Assembly (NCBI GenBank): GCA_040382235.1
Contig: JBEIFV010000006.1
Span: forward strand, 23,495-87,494
DNA: 64,000 nucleotides
Origin: JAEUOS01 sp040382235
Lineage (GTDB): Bacteria > Pseudomonadota > Gammaproteobacteria > Burkholderiales > JAEUOS01
Direction of reading: 5' to 3'
The notes below the pieces were generated by a model. The model saw nothing but the letters and a program-made list of their open reading frames with translations. It searched no databases and was not told the origin of the DNA. Positions 24,986 to 33,674 of this stretch are shown piece by piece; the stretch's first letter is position 1; the number at the start of each line of letters is the position of its first letter. Both the position numbers and the translations under genes were made by a program.

Positions 24986-25957
24986 CTATTCCATTTTCAC
25001 GCCGGTGTATTCGATCATCTGCTTCCAGTAGCCGAAACTGGCTTTCTGGCGTGCTGCAAAAACATCCGGTGTGCTGCCGACCGGGTCGAATCCGAGGATT
25101 TTCCAGCGCTCCAGCGCATCCGGTTGCCGCAATGCGCGATTGATGTCCTCCGAGAGCTTGTCGACGAGGCGACGCGGCGTGTTGGCAGGTGCGAAGATGC
25201 CGTACCAGCCTTCGACGATGAAGTCGGCGAAACCGGCTTCCACCATGGTTGGCATATCGGCGGCTGACGGCGAGCGCACCGCACAGGTCTGGGCGATGGC
25301 CTTGACCTTGCCGGCGCGGGCAAGCGGGAGTGCCGTCGGCAGGTTGTCGAACATGAATGCAACCCGGCCGCTCATGAGATCGGGGTGGGCGGCGGCGCTG
25401 CCCCGGTACGGCACGTGCGTCGCTCTGGCCCCCGCACGCTTGAGCATCAGCTCGCCCGCGACATGCTGCGAGCTCCCCGCGGAAGCGGAGGCGTAGCTTG
25501 CAGCGCCGTTCTGCTTGACTATCCATTCAATGAGTTCACGCGGCGTGCCTGCGGGAACCCCGGGTGCAACCAGGAGCGCCAAGCAGGAGGTGCCGATGAA
25601 GGTCAACGGCGAAAAATCCCTGAGCGGATCGAACGGCATGGCCGGAAAGAAAATCGCATTCGAAGCGTGCGTGCTCTGCGTGCCGAGCATGATGGTGTAG
25701 CCGTCGGGCGCTGCCTTGGCGACAAACTCCGACCCGATCGCGCCACCGGCGCCGGGCCGGTTTTCGACTATGACATTCTGGCTCCACTGGTCCGCGAGCT
25801 TTGCAGCGAGGACGCGCGAGAGCGTGTCGGTCGGGCCGCCGGGCGGAAACGGCACGACCCAGCGCACCGGCCGATTTGGATAGGCCTCCTGCGCCATCGC
25901 CGGCAGCGCCGATGACAGGGCAAGCGCCAGTCCGAGAAGATATCTGTACATTCGCAT
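24986..25957 (-). CDS. Bug-family tripartite tricarboxylate transporter binding protein
   Basis: 323 residues starting MRMYRYLLGLALALSSALPA with cleavage near AMAQ (residue 21). Typical parts are WVVPFPPGGPTDTLSRVLAA, VIVENRPGAGGAIGSEFVAK, APDGYTIMLGTQ and ATHVPYRGSAAAHPDLMSG. It ends YWKQMIEYTGVKME. The start was picked for the GGAGC upstream; an in-frame upstream extension lacks signal-peptide character. It lies downstream of the GST gene on the same strand, with 192 bp between. Confidence 0.92.
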   Translation of the reverse strand: MRMYRYLLGLALALSSALPAMAQEAYPNRPVRWVVPFPPGGPTDTLSRVLAAKLADQWSQNVIVENRPGAGGAIGSEFVAKAAPDGYTIMLGTQSTHASNAIFFPAMPFDPLRDFSPLTFIGTSCLALLVAPGVPAGTPRELIEWIVKQNGAASYASASAGSSQHVAGELMLKRAGARATHVPYRGSAAAHPDLMSGRVAFMFDNLPTALPLARAGKVKAIAQTCAVRSPSAADMPTMVEAGFADFIVEGWYGIFAPANTPRRLVDKLSEDINRALRQPDALERWKILGFDPVGSTPDVFAARQKASFGYWKQMIEYTGVKME

Positions 25958-26149
25958 CTTGTGCGCTCCGCAAGGAATGAACGTCGGACGGGTCGCCCCC
26001 GACCCGGCTTCGAGTATCTTGAGCATGTTTTCGATTGTCAAGCCGCGCGCAGGCGGTGCCATCTGCCAAGCCCGCCATCAGCTCGCCGCAAGCCCATCGC
26101 GTTGCGGCGGGCGACTGCACCAAGAAGCTTGCGCAACGCCCCAAACACA

Positions 26150-26776
26150 TCAGGGCAGGCCATTGCGGCCATGTGCACGGTAGGCCGGTCGCTCGCTGAG
26201 CAGTTCGTAGTAGGCAGCCAGCGCTGGAAACGCAGGTCGCTTGACGTCCTTCAGCGAAAACCAGCGGTTCACCACCAGACCCAGCGGAATGTCGGCCAGG
26301 CTGAAGTCGCTTCCCATCACGTAGGGACCTTCGGCACCGAGCGCCGCATCAAGCAGCTTCATCTGGGCTGTCACGTCGAGGCGGCCTTGGGCTACAAACC
26401 ATTCATTTTTCCAAGGTGGCTCCTGCAACTGGCCACCCAGGAAGGCTCCGCGCATCGAGTGCGTCACGTCGTAGGCCACCCAGTCCATCCAGGCCTCGAC
26501 GCTCTGGCGCTGCCGTAGCTCGGTCGGGTGCAAGGAATTTGCGTTGTGCTTGGCTGCAAGGTAGCGCAAGATCGCGTGCGATTCGCGCATCACGAAACCG
26601 TCGTCGATCACACAAGGCACCTGGCCCGTGGGATTCAACTTCAGGAACTCGGGCGTGTTGGTGGGCCGAAAGCCGCGACCGTAGTCTTCGCGCTCGAACG
26701 GCAGGCCGATCTCGTCGCACAGCCAAAGCACCTTGCGCACGTTGAACGAATTGGCGCGGCCGAGAATTTTCAGCAT
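26150..26776 (-). CDS. Glutathione S-transferase
   Basis: 208 residues. Thioredoxin-like N-domain: RANSFNVRKVLWLCDEIGLP with the early Ser/Asn region for glutathione activation, LNPTGQVPCVIDDGFVMRES with the cis-Pro and the ES pair that binds the gamma-glutamyl group. The C-terminal helical domain has GSDFSLADIPLGLVVNRWF with the N-capping Asp. It is a beta/theta-like bacterial GST, probably for detoxifying electrophiles or for maleyl/haloaromatic steps. It sits between two Bug genes, all on the minus strand. Confidence 0.92.
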   Translation of the reverse strand: MLKILGRANSFNVRKVLWLCDEIGLPFEREDYGRGFRPTNTPEFLKLNPTGQVPCVIDDGFVMRESHAILRYLAAKHNANSLHPTELRQRQSVEAWMDWVAYDVTHSMRGAFLGGQLQEPPWKNEWFVAQGRLDVTAQMKLLDAALGAEGPYVMGSDFSLADIPLGLVVNRWFSLKDVKRPAFPALAAYYELLSERPAYRAHGRNGLP

Positions 26777-26817
26777 CGAGGCTTGTTACAGGTCGCAGGT
26801 CTTTCCACGCGGATCTT

Positions 26818-27789
26818 CTACTCTGCCTTGATGCCGAAATCCCGCACGATCTTGGTATAGCGCTTGATGTCCTCGGCCACCAGTGCGTCGAGTTGCTCGG
26901 GCGAGCCGCCGATGATGCGGCCGGCCTGCGATTCGACGCGTTCCTTCACCTGCGGTGATTTCAGCGCTTCGAGCGTGGCCTCATGCAGCTGTTTGACGAC
27001 CGCGGCCGGCGTGGCCCTGGGCACGAACATACCGATCCAGGTATCCATGTCGTAGCCGGGAAAGCCGCTTTCGGCGATCGTCGGCACATTCGGCATCAGC
27101 GGCGAGCGCTCGGGCGAGGTCACCGCGATGGCCTTGAGCTTGCCGCTGCGGATATGCGGCATCAGGCCGGCCGTGGTCGACAGGATGTAGGGCACCTGGC
27201 CGCCGATCACGTCGATGATGCCCGGACCGGCGCCGCGATACGGCACATGGGTGAACTTGACCCCGGCCAATGACTCCAGATACGCGGCGGCCAGGTGTCC
27301 GGGCGAGCCGACCCCGCCATTGGCCATCAGGCGCTTCTTGTTGGCATCCGCGGCTTCGAGCTTGAGAAACTGCTGCAGCGTGTTGGCCTCGGCACCCGGA
27401 TGCGCGGCCAGGGTCTGGCCAAGCGAGCCGATCAGGGTCACGCCGCGCAGGTCGCGCTCGGTGTCGTAGGGCAGTTTCGGATAGAGCGCCTGGTTGATCG
27501 CATGGGTGTTGACGTTGAAGCTCACGGTGTAACCGTCAGGGGCCGACTTCGCCACCGTTTCGGTGGCGATGATGCCGCCGGCGCTCGCGCGATTCTCCAC
27601 CAGCACCGATTGCTTGAGAATCTCGCCCATGCGGGTATTGAGCGTGCGCGCGATGGCGTCGGTGCCGCCGCCGGGGGCGAAGCCGACGATCAAGCGGATC
27701 GGCCCCTTGGCCGGGTAGTCCTGCGCACTTGCCAGCGATGCGGCGACTACGGCCAGCGCCGCCAGGCCACTACGGATTGCTTGTTGCAT
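26818..27789 (-). CDS. Bug-family tripartite tricarboxylate transporter binding protein
   Basis: 323 residues with a signal peptide (IRSGLAALAVVAASLASAQ, cleavage near residue 22). It shows IRLIVGFAPGGGTDAIARTL, LVENRASAGGIIATETVAKS, APDGYTVSFNVN and FTHVPYRGAGPGIIDVIGGQ. It starts MQQAIRSG with AAAGGAGAC 6-12 bases upstream. The gene precedes the GST gene by 41 bp and is probably transcribed with it. Ligand unknown. Confidence 0.93.
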   Translation of the reverse strand: MQQAIRSGLAALAVVAASLASAQDYPAKGPIRLIVGFAPGGGTDAIARTLNTRMGEILKQSVLVENRASAGGIIATETVAKSAPDGYTVSFNVNTHAINQALYPKLPYDTERDLRGVTLIGSLGQTLAAHPGAEANTLQQFLKLEAADANKKRLMANGGVGSPGHLAAAYLESLAGVKFTHVPYRGAGPGIIDVIGGQVPYILSTTAGLMPHIRSGKLKAIAVTSPERSPLMPNVPTIAESGFPGYDMDTWIGMFVPRATPAAVVKQLHEATLEALKSPQVKERVESQAGRIIGGSPEQLDALVAEDIKRYTKIVRDFGIKAE

Positions 27790-27916
27790 TTGGTCTCCTT
27801 TGTAGATGTTGCGTCTTTGTCGATGCTAGCCGGGGCCGGCCTCCACTGACCCCAGCCCATCCGATCAGCCTGTAGGCAAGCGAACCCTCGCGCAGCACCC
27901 ATGATGGCACAGGATT

Positions 27917-28864
27917 TCAGCCATGCATGGTGCCATAGCCCCCGTCAACCTCCGGCTCGACGAAATGCATGAGCAGGCCGCCGCCGAAATTCGCCGGATG
28001 CACAAAGCCGATCTTGGAACCGCGACCGCCGGGACGGCCAACCAGGTCGATCATGCGCCAGCCTTCATCAGCCAGCCGGGGCAGAAGCGCATCGATATCG
28101 CGCGTCGCGAAAGCGACATGCGCCAGGCCCGGGCCGCGCCGCGCCACGAACTTGGCGATCGCGCTCTGGTCGCCCTTGGTGTTGCCTTTCTCATGGCCCA
28201 ACTCCTGTTTCGGCTTCAGCGCCGGGTCGTAGTCCATCAGGAGTTCAAGCTCGCAATCGCCGACGGTGATGAACACATCACGCAAGCCGCCCAGAATCTG
28301 CGGCGGGCGGGCGTGGTAGACCGCGCCGTACTTGTCCGAGATAAAGCTTTCGGTGACGTTGCGGATTTCGATATCGGTCTGCGTGCTCTGGATCGGGCAG
28401 CCGAGATTGTCGGTAAACACCCGTACCGTGGCGTCGTTGTCATTGGTCGCGATTCCTAGATGATCGATCTTGTAGGCCGGCGCATCGATGGCCGGAATCG
28501 CCAGCGGCTCGACGACGCGGGTGCGGATGCCGACGGTGGCGGCCGGATCGATCACCACGAAACGCTTGAGCCCGGGCCCGACGCCGCTGGCGCAGACCGG
28601 CAGCGCGTGCCGCGCCGCCGTGGCCGCCGGGTCGCTTGCGGCCAAGGCCATGTGGTGCACACCGGGAAAGCGCGGCTCTTCAAGAAAGGGGTCATCCGCA
28701 TCGAACAGCGCAATCGCCGACGCCCCGATTCCGAAGAATGGAATCGGGCGCCCCTGCAGCATCACATCGGTGCGCTTGAGCCCGAGCGACTGGCCGAGAA
28801 AGCGGCACACCGGCTCCACATTGCGTGCCACCAGGGCCAGGTAGTTCAGCGCATATCCGGCCAT
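27917..28864 (-). CDS. Two-domain VOC/glyoxalase-like protein (tandem copy A)
   Basis: 315 residues from MAGYALNYLALVARNVEPVC. Domain 1 (residues 1-115) contains GVHHMALAASDPAATAA; domain 2 begins at IDHLGIATNDNDATVRVF and continues with GLAHVAFATRDIDALLPRLA and LLMHFVEPEVDGGYG. The His/His/Glu pattern suggests a metal site as in methylmalonyl-CoA epimerase or HPPD relatives. It directly follows the related gene at 28866 with a single base between coding regions. The function is not known; a dimer of the two tandem copies is possible. Confidence 0.82.
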   Translation of the reverse strand: MAGYALNYLALVARNVEPVCRFLGQSLGLKRTDVMLQGRPIPFFGIGASAIALFDADDPFLEEPRFPGVHHMALAASDPAATAARHALPVCASGVGPGLKRFVVIDPAATVGIRTRVVEPLAIPAIDAPAYKIDHLGIATNDNDATVRVFTDNLGCPIQSTQTDIEIRNVTESFISDKYGAVYHARPPQILGGLRDVFITVGDCELELLMDYDPALKPKQELGHEKGNTKGDQSAIAKFVARRGPGLAHVAFATRDIDALLPRLADEGWRMIDLVGRPGGRGSKIGFVHPANFGGGLLMHFVEPEVDGGYGTMHG

Positions 28865-28865
28865 G

Positions 28866-29804
28866 TCAGAGCTCCTCCCGCTCGACCAAATGCAGCAGCA
28901 CGCCGCCAAGCGCGGCGGGGTGCAGGAAGCCGATGCGGGAACGGCGCGAACCGGGGCGCCCGCTCGTGTCGATCAGGCGGTAACCGGCGCTGCCGAGCCG
29001 GCCCAGGGCGGCGTCGATATCCGGCGTCTTGAGCGCGAGGTGGTGCAAGCCGGTGCCGCGGGTGGCGATATGCCGCGCAATCGCACTGCGATCGGCGCGC
29101 GTGTCGCCTGGCGCATCATGGCGCGCGGCGTCGACGTTCACACCAGTGGTCAAGTCCTGGAGGAATTCCAGCTCGCAATCACCGACCGTGATGAAGCTCA
29201 CCCGCATGCTGCCCAACAGGCGCGACGGACGGGTGTGGAAAATGGTCTGGTGAGTGTCGGAGGTGAAGTTTTCCGAAATGGTCTCGACCTCGCTGTCGGT
29301 CTGCTCGCTTTCATAGACGCAACCGAGCTTATCGATGAAGGTCGCGCGTGCGGCGCGGTTGTCGACCGAGGCCACCCCGACGTGGTCAATGCGCTCGACC
29401 ATGGCGGAGCGGGCCGGCGCCAAGCCGAGGGACTCGGTAAAGCGCACCCGCACGCCGCAGGTGGCTGCCGGCGCCAACGCGATCTGTGCCCTGCCTTCGA
29501 GGCCTTGCGAAACGTCGCCTGCCAGCGGCAGGCCGCAGGCGCGAGCGGCTGCTTCGGGATCCGCTGCTGCCAGCGCCAGATGGTGCACACCTTTTTGCGG
29601 ATTCGCGCCCAGGAACGGGTCACCTCGTCCGAACAGTGCCAGCGCCGTCGCGCCAATCGGGATCACAGGAATGGTCGACCCGCCGCAGCGCATCGAGCGG
29701 CACGGCAGGCCGAAATCGCTCTCGAAGCGCGCGGCAGTTGCTTCAGGTTGATCGACAACCAGTGCCAGATAGGCGAGGTCGGTGGCTTTGCCGTGGACAT
29801 TCAT
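28866..29804 (-). CDS. Two-domain VOC/glyoxalase-like protein (tandem copy B)
   Basis: 312 residues from MNVHGKATDLAYLALVVDQP; this ATG is preferred over an upstream GTG because GGAG lies 8 bases before it. The layout mirrors the downstream copy: GVHHLALAAADPEAAARACG, RIDHVGVASVDNRAARATFI, GLHHLALKTPDIDAALGRLG and VLLHLVEREEL. Shared blocks such as VSFITVGDCELEFLQD (copy A: VFITVGDCELELLMD) show the pair arose by duplication. Several divergent residues around the metal positions hint at specialisation. Confidence 0.82.
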   Translation of the reverse strand: MNVHGKATDLAYLALVVDQPEATAARFESDFGLPCRSMRCGGSTIPVIPIGATALALFGRGDPFLGANPQKGVHHLALAAADPEAAARACGLPLAGDVSQGLEGRAQIALAPAATCGVRVRFTESLGLAPARSAMVERIDHVGVASVDNRAARATFIDKLGCVYESEQTDSEVETISENFTSDTHQTIFHTRPSRLLGSMRVSFITVGDCELEFLQDLTTGVNVDAARHDAPGDTRADRSAIARHIATRGTGLHHLALKTPDIDAALGRLGSAGYRLIDTSGRPGSRRSRIGFLHPAALGGVLLHLVEREEL

Positions 29805-30110
29805 GCGGGTCACTCCGTTGCGATGGCGAAACGCCGTGGCGGCAAGGCCGCAGCCATCGTGCAGAGATTATGCATGGAGTCTAGTGTGGTCAACCGCCAC
29901 CTTGCACAGCGCGCTGCAAATGACGATTCAACTCGCAGCCAACAATCCATTTTCCAATGACGCGGTTCGCCCCTGAAGTTCGCTCCCTGAAGTTGACACT
30001 GCGAAGCCGCGCACGCTAGTATCGATAGGAACCCAAGGCAACGTGGCCGGCGCGCAAAGCAAGCGCATTCCGGGAGTTTGAACGACCTGTCGCAACGGAG
30101 ACACCCTGAC
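29805..30110. other. Divergent intergenic region between VOC pair and cupin
   Basis: 306 bp without a supported gene. It contains a good rightward sigma-70-like promoter (29993-30022) and must contain the leftward promoter of the VOC pair. Confidence 0.5.
29993..30022 (+). promoter_or_regulatory. Sigma-70-like promoter of the cupin gene
   Basis: TTGACA at 29993-29998 and TAGTAT at 30017-30022 with an 18-bp spacer. Transcription would start near 30029, about 80 bp before the coding start at 30111. Confidence 0.55.
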
Positions 30111-30872
30111 ATGATCAAAGGCGCGACCTACGAGCAGATGCTTGCCACGCGCAAGCACATGGCGCTGCCCAATGGCACCAGCGTCTGGAAGAGCTATTAC
30201 CTGCGCTCACCCGAAGGCGGATCGCCCTCACCGCAGGCGTTTCTGGTCGAGCAGGGTGCCAACGAGGTGGTGCTTCCGCACTTTCATGAGCAGAACCAGT
30301 TTCAGGTCGTGGTGCATGGCGGCGGTTCGGTCGGGCGCAACGCGGTGGCGCCGATCACCGTGCATTACGCGGGGGCCTACACCGGCTACGGCCCGGTTTC
30401 CTCGGGCGACGAGGGCCTCTGGTACCTGACATTGCGGCCGATGATGGATAACGGTCCGCTGTACGTGCACGAGTCACGCGACAAGATGAAGCCCGGGCCC
30501 AAGAAGCACTACCAGTCGGCACCACTCGGAACCACGCCGGAGGCCGACCTGGCGAAACTCGTGCAGCCCGAAGCGCAGACCATCAACGCGGATCCGCAGG
30601 GGCCGACGGTCGAGGTGCTGCGGGTACCGCCGCGGCAGCAGCGGACCATGAGCGGCCCTGATCGCGGCGGCGGGCAGTTTTTTTTCGTCACCGCCGGAAG
30701 CCTGCTGGCCAATGGTGTGGAGTATCCGAAGTGGAGTTGCCTGTGGAGCGCAAGCGATGATCCCGCCCTCGAAGTGGTGGCGGGCACGGGCGGCGTCGAA
30801 GTACTGATGCTCGGATTTCCGCAAACCGAATATCGCGCCACCTACAGTCCTGCCACTCAAATCGGCTTGTAA
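30111..30872 (+). CDS. Cupin-fold protein of unknown function
   Basis: 253 residues from MIKGATYEQMLATRKHMALP, with ACGGAGA about 10 bases upstream; a TTG start 33 bp earlier is open but less likely. Two cupin-like stretches can be seen: VLPHFHEQNQFQVVVHGGGS (H-x-H...Q rather than E) and, in the C-terminal half, PRQQRTMSGPDRGGGQFFFV. The first motif keeps two His. It is a stand-alone plus-strand gene between the VOC pair and the PanB-like gene. I do not recognise a specific family function. Confidence 0.75.
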   Translation: MIKGATYEQMLATRKHMALPNGTSVWKSYYLRSPEGGSPSPQAFLVEQGANEVVLPHFHEQNQFQVVVHGGGSVGRNAVAPITVHYAGAYTGYGPVSSGDEGLWYLTLRPMMDNGPLYVHESRDKMKPGPKKHYQSAPLGTTPEADLAKLVQPEAQTINADPQGPTVEVLRVPPRQQRTMSGPDRGGGQFFFVTAGSLLANGVEYPKWSCLWSASDDPALEVVAGTGGVEVLMLGFPQTEYRATYSPATQIGL

Positions 30873-30954
30873 GGCGAACACTGAACACGTCCGCAGGTCG
30901 GGAGTTTCGCCCTTGCCCGACGCACCTGCCACCGCGTGCCCGATCAGAGCGCAT

Positions 30955-30983
30955 TTGCTGTTGGCGATACTTCAGGCTAATCT
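30955..30983 (+). promoter_or_regulatory. Possible promoter of the PanB-like gene
   Basis: TTGCTG (30955-30960) and TAATCT (30978-30983) with a 17-bp spacer, about 60 bp upstream of the coding start. Confidence 0.35.
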
Positions 30984-31042
30984 GCCGCCGCCGGCCCGAT
31001 CGGTGCCGCGACCATCCGCATCCACAGAGGAGAGATCAAACC

Positions 31043-31945
31043 ATGGCAACCCACGCAACCGGCGACGGCGGCATCCCGCCACGCGACGCGGCCGCGCGCG
31101 GCTTGAAGCGCGTCATGACCTTGGGCGGCGCCTATGGCACCCGCAACTACACGGTGAAGGACCTGCGCGATGTCAAGGGCACGCGCGTGCTCACCGAGAC
31201 CCTGCCGTTCACGGTGGAGGAAGCGGCCGCCGCCGAAGCCGCCGGGATCGACACCATGAAGGTGCGCTTCGACCCGAAGCGCCCGGAGCTTGCAGCGGAG
31301 ATCCGCCGCGCCGCCCCCAACACCTTCATGTCGTTTTCAGTGCCATTGGTGGCCGCGGCCACCGAAGCCGAAGCGGTGCGCATCGGCTACCAGGCGATGG
31401 AACTGGGCGCCGACGGCATCATGTGCCAGTGGTCGCCGCGCTTCATTGCCGCGGCCACCGAGGCCGGCATTCCGGTCGAGGGGCACGCCGGATTGGTGCC
31501 TCGCAGAAGCACCTGGACCGGCGGCCTGCGCGCGGTTGGCAAGACCGTCGAGGAAGCATTGTGGGTGTATGAGGAGATCAAGAAGCTTGAGGAGGCCGGC
31601 GCCTGGGCGGTCGAGGTCGAGGTGATCCCGGCCGAACTGCTCGCGCAGATCAGCAAGCGCACCTCGCTCCTGACTTCATCGATTGGTGCCGGAGGCGGCG
31701 GCGACATCCAGTTCCTGTTCGCCGAAGACATCCTGGGCAACAACGGGCCGCCGTACCCGCGCCATTCGAAGCAATATCGCGACATGTTCAAGATGAAGCA
31801 GGCGATGCAGGCCGAGCGCATCGCCGGATTCAAGGAATTCATCGCGGATGTGCGCTCGGGTGGCTTCCCCGCATCACAGCATGTGGTGAAGGCGCCGCCG
31901 GGCCTGGTCGAGGCGTTTGTGGCAACAGTGGGCGGCAAGGCGTAG
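31043..31945 (+). CDS. PanB-like (ketopantoate hydroxymethyltransferase/PEP mutase superfamily) protein
   Basis: 300 residues, starting MATHATGDGGIPPRDA after AGAGGAGAG. The TIM-barrel core resembles PanB: PVEGHAGLVPRRSTWTGGLR (PanB has GHIGLTPQS), GAWAVEVEVIPAELLAQISK (PanB EAVPxELAxxIT) and TSSIGAGGGGDIQFLFAEDI (PanB GIGAGPxxDGQVLV). The N-terminal part lacks the usual PanB YDYPxA start and reads MTLGGAYGTRNYTVKDLRDV. It is therefore a divergent paralogue, perhaps acting on a catabolic 2-oxo acid, rather than the pantothenate enzyme. Confidence 0.75.
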   Translation: MATHATGDGGIPPRDAAARGLKRVMTLGGAYGTRNYTVKDLRDVKGTRVLTETLPFTVEEAAAAEAAGIDTMKVRFDPKRPELAAEIRRAAPNTFMSFSVPLVAAATEAEAVRIGYQAMELGADGIMCQWSPRFIAAATEAGIPVEGHAGLVPRRSTWTGGLRAVGKTVEEALWVYEEIKKLEEAGAWAVEVEVIPAELLAQISKRTSLLTSSIGAGGGGDIQFLFAEDILGNNGPPYPRHSKQYRDMFKMKQAMQAERIAGFKEFIADVRSGGFPASQHVVKAPPGLVEAFVATVGGKA

Positions 31946-31994
31946 CGCCGCCCAGGCCCTGGCGCCGCCCACGCGAAGCGGCCCGGGGGCCAAA

Positions 31995-32699
31995 TCAGGC
32001 TGTCTTTCCTGGCGACTGCAGGTAACGCACGATGTCATCGCAATCGACGACATCGGCGAACTGGCGGTCCATGTCGAACAGGCTGATCGCATGCGACACC
32101 GGAATGCGGTCGAACACCGCTTCGCGCGCGACGATGGTGCGGAAGTTGTATGAGGACGCATCGAACACGGTGGCGCGCACGCAGTTGCTGGTGGCGCCGC
32201 CGCAAATGATCAAGGTATCGATCTGGCGATCGACCAGGTAGGCCAGCAAGGGCGTACCGAAAAACGCGCTGGGCTTTTTCTTGACGAACACGATGTCCGC
32301 CGGCGTGAGACCCAGCTCCGGCACCAGTTCGGCGCCGGGCGTGCCTTCGAGGCACCAGTTCGGGCTTTGCAGCAGCTTGCGTTTGCGGCCATAGACGCCA
32401 ATGTCGGCCCCTGCGGGATCGAGCGTAAAGCGGCTGAAAAACGCCGGTGCACCGGCCGCCCGCGCCGCGCGCGCCAGGCGCGTGGCTTGGTCGAGCGCGG
32501 CCCAGCCCACCGCACCGCAGCTCGACGGATAGCGCGGATCGTCAACGCCGCGCTCGCCCACCATGTAGCGCTGGCAGTCGATGGCCAGGAGCGCCGGCCG
32601 ACAGCCGAACCCCATGCGCTGGCCGAACTGCGCGCGAGCGATGACGGCGCGATCTTCCGCGCCGATGTAGCGTTCCCATTCGGCAGTGCCGGCGCTCAT
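31995..32699 (-). CDS. Isochorismatase-family amidohydrolase (N-carbamoylsarcosine amidase/half-amidase type)
   Basis: 234 residues. The catalytic triad of the cysteine hydrolase family is present: D41 (LLAIDCQRYM), Lys in VKKKPSAFFGTPL and Cys in LIICGGATSNCVRATVFDAS. Members split amides such as N-carbamoylsarcosine, maleamate or half-amides of dicarboxylates. Its start overlaps the stop of the upstream deacetylase-like gene as ATGA, so the two enzymes probably act in sequence on a cyclic imide or ureide. Confidence 0.88.
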   Translation of the reverse strand: MSAGTAEWERYIGAEDRAVIARAQFGQRMGFGCRPALLAIDCQRYMVGERGVDDPRYPSSCGAVGWAALDQATRLARAARAAGAPAFFSRFTLDPAGADIGVYGRKRKLLQSPNWCLEGTPGAELVPELGLTPADIVFVKKKPSAFFGTPLLAYLVDRQIDTLIICGGATSNCVRATVFDASSYNFRTIVAREAVFDRIPVSHAISLFDMDRQFADVVDCDDIVRYLQSPGKTA

Positions 32700-33664
32700 G
32701 CGTTGCCTTTATGGTTTTGCGCTGCCGTTGCAGTCGCGAAGCGATCCACACCGAGTTCGGCCGGCGCCGGGTGCAGGGCGCGCCAGTGATTGGCGATGTC
32801 CAGCCGCCGGCAGAACCAGACCTTGTCGTGACCCATCGCGTAATCGAGAAAGCGCGCCAGCCCGTGGGCGCGCGCCGGCCTCCCGGAGATGCGCGCATGC
32901 AGGCCGACCGACATGATGCGCGGCGCGGTTTCACCCTCGGCATAGAGCTGATCGAAGGTGGCTTTCAGATAGTTGAAGAAATCCTCGCCGGTGGCAAACC
33001 CGGCCGGTGCGCTGAACTTGCCGTCGTTGGCGTCCATGGTGTAGGGCACGATCAGGTGCGGCCGACCACTCACCGCCACCCAATAGGGCAACTCGTCGTT
33101 GTAGGCATCCGAGTCGTAGAGGAAACCACCTTCCTCGACCAACAGGCGGCGCGTGTTCTCGCCCGGACCATAGCGGCAATACCAGCCGAGCGGGCGCTGC
33201 CCGGTCAGCTTGGCGATCGAGGCGACAGCGCGCGCGATCTGTTCCCGCTCTTCTTCTTCAGACAACTTGAAATGTTCAACCCAGCGCCAGCCGTGGCAAC
33301 AGATGTCGTGACCGGCCGCGGCGATCGCATCGGCCACACGCGGGTTGCGCTCCAGTGCAAGAGCACAGCCGAACATCGTCAATGGCAAGCTGCGCTTGCG
33401 GAACAGTTCGAGAATGCGCCAGACGCCGACGCGGCTGCCGAATTCGTACATGCTTTCGAACGCCAGGTCACGCGCACCCGCCGGCACGCGCCCGCCCGGT
33501 ACTTCGGCCAAGCCAAGCTCGTTGCGGCCGTCCCCGTCACCGATGGTGTATTCGGAACCTTCTTCGTAGTTGAGCACCATGTTGATGGCGATGCGCGCAT
33601 TGCCCGGCCAGTTGGCCTGCGGCGGCTGTCCGCCGTAACCGACAAGATCGCGGGCGACAGTCAT
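32696..33664 (-). CDS. PuuE/imidase-like polysaccharide deacetylase-family hydrolase
   Basis: 322 residues from MTVARDLVGYGGQPPQANWP, as in PuuE-type proteins; a Met 24 bp upstream overlaps the preceding gene and is less likely. Signatures are NMVLNYEEGSEYTIGDGDG, HDICCHGWRWVEHF, GWYCRYGPGENTRRLL and VGLHARISGRPARAHG. This branch of the polysaccharide deacetylase family contains cofactor-poor allantoinases (PuuE) and cyclic imide hydrolases rather than glycan deacetylases. It would open a cyclic amide ring, with the overlapping isochorismatase-family amidase acting next. Confidence 0.85.
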   Translation of the reverse strand: MTVARDLVGYGGQPPQANWPGNARIAINMVLNYEEGSEYTIGDGDGRNELGLAEVPGGRVPAGARDLAFESMYEFGSRVGVWRILELFRKRSLPLTMFGCALALERNPRVADAIAAAGHDICCHGWRWVEHFKLSEEEEREQIARAVASIAKLTGQRPLGWYCRYGPGENTRRLLVEEGGFLYDSDAYNDELPYWVAVSGRPHLIVPYTMDANDGKFSAPAGFATGEDFFNYLKATFDQLYAEGETAPRIMSVGLHARISGRPARAHGLARFLDYAMGHDKVWFCRRLDIANHWRALHPAPAELGVDRFATATAAQNHKGNA

Positions 33665-33674
33665 CGGACTGCGC

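Noticed and set aside
30474..30932. Minus-strand frame across the cupin gene
   Set aside because: Antisense to a coherent cupin protein; no start signal.
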